Source: Oscillospiraceae bacterium
GTDB lineage: Bacteria > Bacillota > Clostridia > Saccharofermentanales > Saccharofermentanaceae
Direction: 5' to 3'
DNA: 64,000 nucleotides
Assembly: GCA_900176545.1 (NCBI GenBank)
Contig: FWXP01000003.1
Span: forward strand, 1 to 64,000
Of this stretch, positions 1 through 6,684 are shown one piece after another. A program made the position numbers and the translations under genes. The notes below the pieces were generated by a model that did not search any database, was not told where the DNA came from, and saw only the letters and a program-made list of their open reading frames with translations. Positions within the stretch are counted from its first letter, which is position 1; each line of letters starts with the position of its first letter.

Positions 1-51
1 AATGCAAACTGTGCTCTTTTCTTTGGATACATCAATTCCTACGCTAATCAT
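1..51 (-). CDS. IS110-family transposase, N-terminal fragment (cut by window edge)
   Basis: Read on the minus strand, the 17 codons from the ATG at 51 down to base 1 give MISVGIDVSKEKSTVCI. This is the typical start of IS110-family DEDD transposases: the first catalytic Asp lies in the G-I-D-V-S-K motif. An AGGAGG ribosome site (complement of 58-63) sits 6 bases before the ATG. These recombinases use a RuvC-like domain and a C-terminal Ser domain, guided by a bridge RNA encoded in the element's own non-coding end. Only the first residues are in the window, so whether the protein is intact is unknown. The motif is short but specific. Confidence 0.8.
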   Translation of the reverse strand, partial: MISVGIDVSKEKSTVCI

Positions 52-300
52 GTAACACCTCCTAGGTCTGAAATTAGTAATTGTTCCAAGCCGCACTTAT
101 TACCATTCAGTTTAGTTGGTTACACGGGAGCTAATCCCTACCTGCTTAAGCGAATGCTTATAATAAGGGGATTGGCTGACAGTTTATGTCACGGATGTAA
201 GAATCCAAAAAACCGCATGTCAGGCCAATTACTTCCCCTCATTATAAGAAAAAAGTGCAACCGTCAGAGTTAATTACTCTCTAACAATTACACTTTTTAT
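52..300 (-). ncRNA. IS110 non-coding end, candidate bridge RNA
   Basis: About 250 gene-free bases lie between the transposase start and the interrupted host gene, where IS110 elements encode their bridge RNA. Two nested structures are visible. The outer one pairs 157-170 with 235-248 (CTTATAAT and a GGGG/CCCC block). It continues inward, after an asymmetric internal loop, through TTGG/CCAA and CTGACA/TGTCAG (minus-strand reading), and has a 35-base apical loop with its own GGAT/ATCC hairpin. A second hairpin (AAAAAGTG at 250-258 against CACTTTTT at 291-298) lies at the element's outer end and could be a 5' stem-loop or a terminator. Stems broken by asymmetric internal loops are what bridge-RNA guide loops look like. 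The assignment rests on position and fold only. Confidence 0.5.
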
Positions 301-771
301 GGTACTAAAAAGATCGCCATAGCAATACTTCTTATAGCGGTAGCAGTAGCAGGATATATTCTATACCCCAGGGAGTTCAAAGTAAGGGAAGATGAGATCG
401 CACTTCGTATTCAGATGGACACAAAAGAAGATATCGGACTTCTCGTATACGATTACAACGTAGCAGGTCGCGACTATAGCGGCGGCATATCAAATGCAGA
501 CCGCTCACTGATAGGGCACGACGAAGAACTTATCGTCACATGGAACGATGAAGAACTCAAGATAAAAACAGAGGAAGATATCCCATTCAAGATAACATTC
601 AGGATAATCACGGAATACACTGATCCCAATTACGAGAACAACTATCCCGAAGGCATCACAGTATATCTGGATCCCATAGAATGGACAGCACACCTTGGAG
701 AAGAATACGAAGTCCGAATCACGGGCGACAGTACCAACGGATACGAAGCGCAATATACAGACGGTGCCTGA
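301..771 (+). pseudogene. Membrane-anchored protein, start codon removed by IS110 insertion
   Basis: The reading frame is open from about 274 to the TGA at 769-771. It encodes a signal anchor just inside the insertion (K-K-I-A-I-A-I-L-L-I-A-V-A-V-A-G from 307), followed by about 130 residues of acidic extracellular domain. An ATG at 415 exists but would discard the hydrophobic anchor. No ATG, GTG or TTG with a ribosome site lies in frame upstream, and the frame runs into the IS110 end and a TAA at 271. The simplest reading is that the element landed in the first codons and removed the original start. The beta-rich C-terminal part resembles no family I can name. An Imm1-like gene follows 20 bases downstream and may have shared its promoter. 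Confidence 0.6.
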
Positions 772-791
772 TAACATATACTACAAGTAAT

Positions 792-1157
792 ATGGTTATA
801 TCGATCGAACATGAACTTATAAGCAGCAACAACATCAGGGACTTCGAGATAAGTCTTCGTGGGAAGATGTCTCTGGCTTCAGCTGAGATATGGATATCCG
901 AAGACGGTACGGACTTCCCGTGTCTTGGCATCCTGGTAAACTCAACTAAAGCGGTAGTTAACATCTTCTTCGAGGATGGAAGTAATTACGTCTCAATAGG
1001 AGACGAAGAGCAGGATGGCTATGTCACATTTTGTAAAGGACAATACGAAGTAGCTTCCTATCAGTTGATCGGCAAGGAAGACGCGATACAAGCCATATTG
1101 GATTTCTATATGACCAAAGACAGATCGGAAAAAATCTCCTGGGAACAGCTGAGTTAA
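792..1157 (+). CDS. Imm1-like immunity protein
   Basis: A 121-residue protein with the spacing of the Imm1 family: a middle strand ending in N-I-F-F-E-D-G-S, the segment Y-V-S-I-G-D at about 70, and a C-terminal helix ending in K-I-S-W-E-Q-L that matches the usual P-x-x-(I/V)-x-W tail. Imm1 proteins neutralise nucleic-acid-deaminase and other polymorphic toxins in the cytoplasm. The longer open frame from 681 overlaps the previous gene in another frame and has unrelated composition, so ATG 792 is preferred, although no clear ribosome site precedes it. No cognate toxin is adjacent: upstream is the truncated membrane gene, downstream a convergent lipoprotein. It is either an orphan immunity gene or the remnant of a toxin locus rearranged by the IS110 element. 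Confidence 0.5.
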   Translation: MVISIEHELISSNNIRDFEISLRGKMSLASAEIWISEDGTDFPCLGILVNSTKAVVNIFFEDGSNYVSIGDEEQDGYVTFCKGQYEVASYQLIGKEDAIQAILDFYMTKDRSEKISWEQLS

Positions 1158-1161
1158 AACC

Positions 1162-1794
1162 TCAGCCGGCCCCGATGAATCCGTCTTCGAGAGTCTGACT
1201 TGATACGAATACTATGACTGCTCTTCCGTCAGGATATTCATCAGTAGGATAGTTGTTTTTCAGTCCCATAATTATACCATCGACAGTATACGCGTGGTAA
1301 TCGATCCCGTTATAGGGTTGGGCACAAGCATACTCAAGTTCTTCGAGCATAGAATCGTATGCTTCGACCTCTTCGTCAGTTAACTGTCTGTCATAAAAGA
1401 AGAATTCACAATCGCATGAGACGGCACAACCTTCGCGTTCGGCACTCACTTGGTAATAACCGCCAAACAGATCTTCAGACAATACAGTCCCTTCGCTTAT
1501 ACTGCACGAGTATACATAGTCGATCCCTTCAGGCAACGGCAGGTCTCTGTTAAATAATTCGCCTTCCGGAAGCGACCTTGGAGCCGTAAACGGATCCCAT
1601 CTGTACCAAGATGGATCGATAGGGAACTCAGTTGTTGTCTCTTCTGTTGTGGTCGTAACAGCTGAAGTTGTCGTATAGCTGCTGGTATCAGACAAAACCG
1701 TGTCAACAACGGAACATCCTCCTGCCATAATAGAGGCAGTTAATAACAGACTTGTTAAGCTGATTATCTTTCTATTCCTGATATAAAATCTCAT
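1162..1794 (-). CDS. Lipoprotein with Thr-rich linker
   Basis: A 210-residue predicted lipoprotein. The positively charged N-terminus (MRFYIRNRK) and hydrophobic stretch end in a lipobox A-G-G-C at about residue 27. A Thr/Ser-rich linker with an E-E-T-T-T-E segment follows, then a domain of about 140 residues carrying four cysteines, which may form disulfides outside the cell. The start at 1794 is chosen over the upstream ATG at 1818 because GGAGAC lies 8 bases before it, read on the minus strand. It converges with the Imm1-like gene, the two stops being only 4 bases apart. No family recognised. Confidence 0.75.
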   Translation of the reverse strand: MRFYIRNRKIISLTSLLLTASIMAGGCSVVDTVLSDTSSYTTTSAVTTTTEETTTEFPIDPSWYRWDPFTAPRSLPEGELFNRDLPLPEGIDYVYSCSISEGTVLSEDLFGGYYQVSAEREGCAVSCDCEFFFYDRQLTDEEVEAYDSMLEELEYACAQPYNGIDYHAYTVDGIIMGLKNNYPTDEYPDGRAVIVFVSSQTLEDGFIGAG

Positions 1795-2088
1795 AGATCG
1801 TCTCCAATGAAAATTCAAACAGGTTCAGCTGCTTGATGTATTTTTTACATTGTCCAATCCTAATCCATACCCTAATAGAGATAGTAACATAGCGTCGTAA
1901 TGTGTTCTGGGCGAAATAGGTGTAATCTCACCGAGTCTGTAAGACGTAATAACGTTAGCCGTTGATGGTATTTGTAGACGAAAAAGGATTATCAACACTA
2001 TTATTGAATTCGATTATTATCTCGATCTATAGGTGAGTTTTGTATAAAACAGTTATGATATCTTCATGTGACGATATGGAGGCCGTTT
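1795..2088. other. Gene-free interval
   Basis: 294 bases with frequent stops in all frames and no tRNA-like or strongly paired element that I can see. It holds the start region of the minus-strand lipoprotein and, near 2040-2060, an AT-rich stretch (TATAAA, TATGAT) that could promote the small downstream frame. No -35 box is clear. Confidence 0.4.
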
Positions 2089-2257
2089 ATGCAAGAATCA
2101 GATATAACAGATTTTAAGAAAGCCCTTGAGACAGCTTACACCTTTATATTCGAAGGTCTGTGAGCTTACAGAATTGCTGCGTGCAGAGACCTCTACTGAT
2201 TATGGTCCTTTGCTGGAAGAGATATCAGCTCTCAGATCAGAACTTGAAATGCTATAA
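2089..2257 (+). pseudogene. Small frameshifted helical protein
   Basis: ATG 2089, preceded by TGGAGG, opens a frame that stops after 24 codons at 2161-2163. Near 2141 the next frame continues without a break to the TAA at 2255-2257 and encodes an amphipathic helical tail (C-E-L-T-E-L-L-R-A-E-T and E-E-I-S-A-L-R-S-E-L-E-M-L). Joined, the two parts give about 56 residues of uniformly helical, Leu/Glu-rich sequence. One extra base between 2137 and 2150 would explain it. It could also be a sequencing error. No family recognised. Confidence 0.35.
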
Positions 2258-2306
2258 TGAATGCAGTCGGGTTTCCCGACTGTGTTTTATTGTTGGGGGA
2301 TAGTAT
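2253..2306 (+). promoter_or_regulatory. -10 box with start-site hairpin (copy 1)
   Basis: TATAAT at 2253-2258 is followed after exactly 5 bases by a perfect 8-bp hairpin, CAGTCGGG (2264-2271) with CCCGACTG (2275-2282), then TGTTTTATT and a G-rich ribosome site before ATG 2307. A transcript starting about 7 bases after the box would begin with the hairpin. It could also end transcription of the small frame upstream. A close copy lies before 4732. Confidence 0.45.
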
Positions 2307-2591
2307 ATGAGATGGTTATTGGTGATGGCAGCCGTTTATGCGCTGCTGATGTTTGTTGTTTATCTTGTGCTTCGTCGTATCTTTTCGCGGTGCGGGAAGT
2401 ATCTTCTTCTTGGTATCTCCGATGTGGTTGCATTTCTCGTGGTGCTTGCTGTTGCACTCCTTGATATATGTACTCCCGGAGGAGATCTGAACGGTATGCT
2501 GGGGCAGACACTTCTTCTTGTATATGGTCCCGTTGCTGCTGTTATTCTTATTTGCATAGTTGTGGCTAGGTGGCGCAGCACAAAACGTTAA
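2307..2591 (+). CDS. Small three-helix membrane protein
   Basis: A 94-residue hydrophobic protein with three predicted membrane helices (about 3-22, 33-53 and 66-86) and short basic loops, ending in R-W-R-S-T-K-R, so the C-terminus is probably cytoplasmic. A GGGGGA ribosome site lies 9 bases before the ATG. It stands alone between a hairpin-type promoter and the GGDEF-EAL gene. No family recognised. Confidence 0.65.
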   Translation: MRWLLVMAAVYALLMFVVYLVLRRIFSRCGKYLLLGISDVVAFLVVLAVALLDICTPGGDLNGMLGQTLLLVYGPVAAVILICIVVARWRSTKR

Positions 2592-2660
2592 CAGATATGT
2601 TAATGTTTCTTGACGGGTTGAGTTATATAATAGAAAGAAAGCGGCCATCGAGGATAAGAC

Positions 2661-4655
2661 ATGGTAGATCAGTTTTCAATACAGCTTTCTTTCCTGATAT
2701 TTGAATCAGTATTCTGCTTTCTGTCTGCGCTCGTCTATGCCGTATCTAGGGATCCCTTTAAGCTTAGAAAGAAGGTAGTACTCTCGCTTAACATCGCATG
2801 CGGTGCAATGCTCTTATGCGAGTATCTTTTCTATGTCTACAAGGGCAGTACGGGAGCATGGGATATCCTGGTCATGAAGATCGTCAATGCGGCGGTGTAT
2901 TACCTTATCGTATTGTTGTTGCTGGCTTATGCCATGCTGGTGGCGGTGCGGCTCTTTGCCCGCTGCGATCTTGGTCCCGATATGCCGTGCAGGAAGAGAT
3001 TTATCGCTGTTACTGCCGTCGTTGGTCTGGGACTTGCTCTTGTTACGGTATCCCAGTTCACGGGTATATACTATTCTTTCGATTCTAACCATGTATATCA
3101 GAGGGGACCTCTCTTCTGGCTTGCCGCTTTGATACCGACCATAGGTGCGCTCATCGTGGCTTCTATCATCGTGGAGCACAGGGATAAGATCGGAAGGGGA
3201 CAGCTGGCGGTACTTCTTTCCTATCTGGTTCTTCCCATGGTAGGCGAGCTCTTCCAGGTGATATTCTACGGCAATTCCTATCTCAATATCTGTATGGGTC
3301 TGTCGGTACTTCTCATGTTCTTCGAGAATATGGTCCATAAGGAGAAGGAGATAGTAAGAGCTTCAAGGACAGAGGTAAGAACGGGTCTTGCAAACGAGAC
3401 CGGATATATAGAGTGGCTCCGTGACATGAAGGGCAAAGAGGAACTCAAGGACTACGCGGTGATAATATTCGATCTTCGTAAGTTCTCTGACGTCAACAGG
3501 ACATACGGAGTCGAGAACGGCAACAGGGTACTGGCATCCTTCGGAAGCGTTATGCTCACTCACGTGGGACCTGATGAGATCTTAGGAAGACAGTATGGTA
3601 ACCAATTCATAGCCATCGTCCATAAGGACCATGTAGACGGATTCCTGAATATATTAAAGGGCATAGACGTGACGTTCACGGATGTATCTACCGAGCAGCC
3701 CGAGACGATCACTCTGTCAGCCCGTGCAGGCGTATACCTGATAGACAGGACGGATCTTGACGGAGAGGATATCCTGATATTCGCAGGACAGGCATTAAGC
3801 GAAGTTAAGGCAAGAGAGACGGAAGACGTTGTATGGCTTACTCAGGAGCTTATAGATTCCATTGCATCCCGTAAGGGCCTGGAAGGAGAGATAAGGGACG
3901 GTCTTAAGAAGGGCGAGTTCATACCGTACTACCAGCCTAAGGTCAATATAAAGACAGGTAAGATGTGTGGTGCCGAGGCGCTGTCCAGATGGCTTCACGG
4001 GGGCGAGGTATTATTCCCCGGAAAGTTCATTGAGATAATGGAAGCTAACGGATCCATAAGGCTTCTTGATATGGATATACTTAAGACGGTATGTGCGGAT
4101 ATAGCTGACTGGCTTAGGATGGGTCTTAAGGTACCTCAGATATCAGTTAACTTCTCCAGACGTAACTTGAGCGATCCTGATCTTGCAGCACATATAGATA
4201 ACGTGGTAAGCGCTTCAGGGATACCTAAGGAGCTCATAGAGATAGAGATCACGGAGAGCAGTGACGAGTTCTCCATAGAGGACTTAAGCAGGTTCGTAGA
4301 TGCCATACGTTCCCTGGGATATAAGGTGTCAATAGATGACTTCGGATCCAAGAGTTCCTCACTGTCGCTCCTTCGTGACGTATCCTTCGATACGCTCAAG
4401 ATCGATAAGGGATTCGTTGATAATTCCAAGTCCAAGGATGTGAAGATCTTAACTAATATCGTAAGGCTTGCCAGCGCCATCGATATGGAGATCGTAGCTG
4501 AAGGCGTAGAGCAGAAAGGGCAGATCGAGACACTGGATGAGCTTGGTGTCGATGTCATACAGGGATTTTATTTTGATAAGGCTCTTCCCAAGGAAGTCAT
4601 GACAGAGAGGCTCAAGTCGCCTAACTACGATTGTGAGTTCGTAAGCACTATATAA
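2661..4655 (+). CDS. Membrane c-di-GMP phosphodiesterase, degenerate GGDEF plus EAL
   Basis: 664 residues. About seven membrane helices fill residues 8-225, in the style of histidine-kinase 7TM sensors. A GGDEF domain follows at about 235-395 and an EAL domain at about 415-650. The GGDEF site reads Y-G-N-Q-F (312-316), so it should not make c-di-GMP, though it may bind GTP. The EAL domain keeps the catalytic set: E439 in G-A-E-A-L, then S-V-N-F-S, E-I-E-I-T-E-S, S-I-D-D-F-G, L-K-I-D-K-G, V-A-E-G-V-E and Q-G-F-Y-F. It is therefore predicted to degrade c-di-GMP at the membrane in response to an unknown signal. A diguanylate cyclase gene lies 0.8 kb away on the other strand. Confidence 0.92.
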   Translation: MVDQFSIQLSFLIFESVFCFLSALVYAVSRDPFKLRKKVVLSLNIACGAMLLCEYLFYVYKGSTGAWDILVMKIVNAAVYYLIVLLLLAYAMLVAVRLFARCDLGPDMPCRKRFIAVTAVVGLGLALVTVSQFTGIYYSFDSNHVYQRGPLFWLAALIPTIGALIVASIIVEHRDKIGRGQLAVLLSYLVLPMVGELFQVIFYGNSYLNICMGLSVLLMFFENMVHKEKEIVRASRTEVRTGLANETGYIEWLRDMKGKEELKDYAVIIFDLRKFSDVNRTYGVENGNRVLASFGSVMLTHVGPDEILGRQYGNQFIAIVHKDHVDGFLNILKGIDVTFTDVSTEQPETITLSARAGVYLIDRTDLDGEDILIFAGQALSEVKARETEDVVWLTQELIDSIASRKGLEGEIRDGLKKGEFIPYYQPKVNIKTGKMCGAEALSRWLHGGEVLFPGKFIEIMEANGSIRLLDMDILKTVCADIADWLRMGLKVPQISVNFSRRNLSDPDLAAHIDNVVSASGIPKELIEIEITESSDEFSIEDLSRFVDAIRSLGYKVSIDDFGSKSSSLSLLRDVSFDTLKIDKGFVDNSKSKDVKILTNIVRLASAIDMEIVAEGVEQKGQIETLDELGVDVIQGFYFDKALPKEVMTERLKSPNYDCEFVSTI

Positions 4656-4669
4656 TGTCAAAAATATGT

Positions 4670-4731
4670 TATAATATTCGCAGTCGGGAAGTGGAAACCC
4701 CGGCTGTGTTTTATTATGGGGGGTAGTTGAT
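4670..4731 (+). promoter_or_regulatory. -10 box with start-site hairpin (copy 2)
   Basis: TATAAT at 4670-4675, then 5 bases, then CAGTCGGG (4681-4688) pairing with CCCGGCTG (4699-4706), followed by TGTTTTATT, a run of six Gs and ATG 4732. Order and spacing match the copy at 2253. The hairpin also lies 26 bases after the stop of the GGDEF-EAL gene and may end its transcript. Confidence 0.45.
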
Positions 4732-5451
4732 ATGGAAAACATGAATGGTAAGGACCTGCTTCTTGAAGGCAAGTACAAGGAGGCTATGGCAGCATTCGAG
4801 GCAATGCTGGAGGATGATCCTCATGACTTCGAGGCTCTGAAGGGTCTGGTACTGGCATCTGCAAGAGTACGTTCTTTTGCTGACCTTAATGACTCGAAGA
4901 ATTTTCCCAAGTTCAAGACAACTGATGTAGGCGCTGCCAATAACCGTGCGCTTGGCGCAGCACTTCCTTCTGATGTCCCTTACTTCGAGAAGGTAAAGGA
5001 ATTGATCTCCAAGATACGTGAGTATAAGACTCTGGAAGAGGAGATAACTAAGCTTACATCTGAAAGAAGAAATAAATACTCTGAGCTCAACAGCATCTAT
5101 GACGAGCAGCCTGACGGTTATACTCTCCGTGAGGTGATGTTCGGATCGGTACGCATGAGTGTCTATTATTTCCTTGCGTCTGTTATCCCGCTCCCGTTTT
5201 GTGTGCTCATGGGATTCCTGGGTAAGGCTCTCGGTGTAGGAGGTGCTGTCCTCTTCTTTATGGTGATGCTTCCTTTTATAATCGAGGTCGTCCTGATAGC
5301 GCTCTTCTTTAAAGGAAAAGAGGGCAAGTGGAGAAAGAGATACGACGCTCGTAAGGCTGTTACTGATGAGATGACGACAAAGATCAAGGAGTCCGGCGAG
5401 AAGAAGGAGTCTCTCCTTGCCGAGATAGCTGAGATCTCCGGTTCACTATAA
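4732..5451 (+). CDS. TPR-like, coiled-coil membrane protein
   Basis: 239 residues. Residues 5-45 (L-L-E-G-K-Y-K-E-A-M-A-A-F-E) look like one tetratricopeptide unit. Residues 85-118 and 190-239 are charged and likely coiled coil. Two hydrophobic helices sit at about 142-182, so both ends probably face the cytoplasm. The gene ends 6 bases before the stop of the convergent diguanylate cyclase. Function unknown; a scaffold role is only a guess. Confidence 0.65.
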   Translation: MENMNGKDLLLEGKYKEAMAAFEAMLEDDPHDFEALKGLVLASARVRSFADLNDSKNFPKFKTTDVGAANNRALGAALPSDVPYFEKVKELISKIREYKTLEEEITKLTSERRNKYSELNSIYDEQPDGYTLREVMFGSVRMSVYYFLASVIPLPFCVLMGFLGKALGVGGAVLFFMVMLPFIIEVVLIALFFKGKEGKWRKRYDARKAVTDEMTTKIKESGEKKESLLAEIAEISGSL

Positions 5452-5457
5452 GTCTTG

Positions 5458-6555
5458 CTAGTCAGTGAATTCAGTGTGATTCTTGCCGCTGTTCTTGCCT
5501 TTGTAGAGTCTGGCATCGGCCCTTGTGATCATATTGTCGATAGAAGTATCCTTGACGCCTTCGCAGATGCCTATGGTCATGGTGACGGAGAATGACCTTC
5601 CCTCGTGTTCGAATACCATGTCGGAGATATTCTTTAGGATCTTATCTGCTATATCCTTTCCTGCATCGATACCGATATCGGGAACCACAAAGAGGAATTC
5701 CTCGCCGCCCCATCTTCCTGCCGTAGCACTGTCCGGAAGAGTCTCTTCTATGGTCCTGGCAACGTCTTTAAGTACTACGTCGCCCATATCGTGACCGTAT
5801 GTGTCATTGACATGCTTGAAGTTGTCGATATCGCCTATTCCTATGACGTATTTCTCAGAGGAGATGGATACTTCCGCGAGCTTGAGGTTCATGGCGCGGC
5901 GGTTGTTGAGCTTCGTAAGAGGATCCGTCGAAGCCATGTCCTTGAGCTGCTTTGTCTGCATACGAAGCTTACATTCGTTATAGGAATTCATTATGGTGAA
6001 GATTATCGAGATGTAGATAAGTACGAAGGATCCTACGATGATGTTGATGATGTAGAAGATCATCTGGTAGGAAGTACCGCCTATATCGTATAAGGCATGA
6101 GCCGAATTGCTGTAATAGAAGTTCAGGATACCGTATAAGGGGACATTCAGGAATAGTACGATGAAGGGCGCCTGCTTATACGTATTGGGCATAAGGAATG
6201 CCAGCGGGATCAGCATGAGAAGGAACATGGCGAAGTTGGAAAGTAACCCCACACACATGGTGGCCACTACCGCATGGAGGATGATCTCGGCGATCGTTGC
6301 GTAGACAAGGATAATCTTATCCTTTACCTTCTTGGTCAGGGGGATCAGTATTCCATAGAATGCGACGCTGAAGATATTGAAGACGACCATGACCTTTACA
6401 CCTGCCAAGGCGAACAGGAGAAGGTAGCAGATATGTGCTACCAGACATGCAATAAAGGCGCAGAAATAAAGAAGGAATTCCAACCTGGGAGATACCGTCT
6501 TATCGATCTTTGATACAAACTTCAGATCTCTGTTGTACTTTTCTTCGTTATACAT
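5458..6555 (-). CDS. Membrane diguanylate cyclase (GGDEF)
   Basis: 365 residues. Five or six membrane helices (about 22-195) are followed by a GGDEF domain. The active-site loop is R-W-G-G-E-E-F, ending near residue 287, so it should condense two GTP into c-di-GMP. The inhibitory RxxD site expected five residues earlier is absent (D-S-A-T-A-G there), so product inhibition may be weak. The ATG at 6555 is used; a GTG two codons upstream is possible. Neither has a good ribosome site. It faces the alpha-galactosidase gene divergently. Confidence 0.88.
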   Translation of the reverse strand: MYNEEKYNRDLKFVSKIDKTVSPRLEFLLYFCAFIACLVAHICYLLLFALAGVKVMVVFNIFSVAFYGILIPLTKKVKDKIILVYATIAEIILHAVVATMCVGLLSNFAMFLLMLIPLAFLMPNTYKQAPFIVLFLNVPLYGILNFYYSNSAHALYDIGGTSYQMIFYIINIIVGSFVLIYISIIFTIMNSYNECKLRMQTKQLKDMASTDPLTKLNNRRAMNLKLAEVSISSEKYVIGIGDIDNFKHVNDTYGHDMGDVVLKDVARTIEETLPDSATAGRWGGEEFLFVVPDIGIDAGKDIADKILKNISDMVFEHEGRSFSVTMTIGICEGVKDTSIDNMITRADARLYKGKNSGKNHTEFTD

Positions 6556-6684
6556 AAGCACAGAACTTTAAGAAACTAAGTGTGGTCGCCTACAAGTGAA
6601 TTATAGCATGCAGTATGTAAACCATATGTTTCCAAATAAGAAACTTGATGTATACTTGTGAATATTATTGGCGGGGTGACAGAT

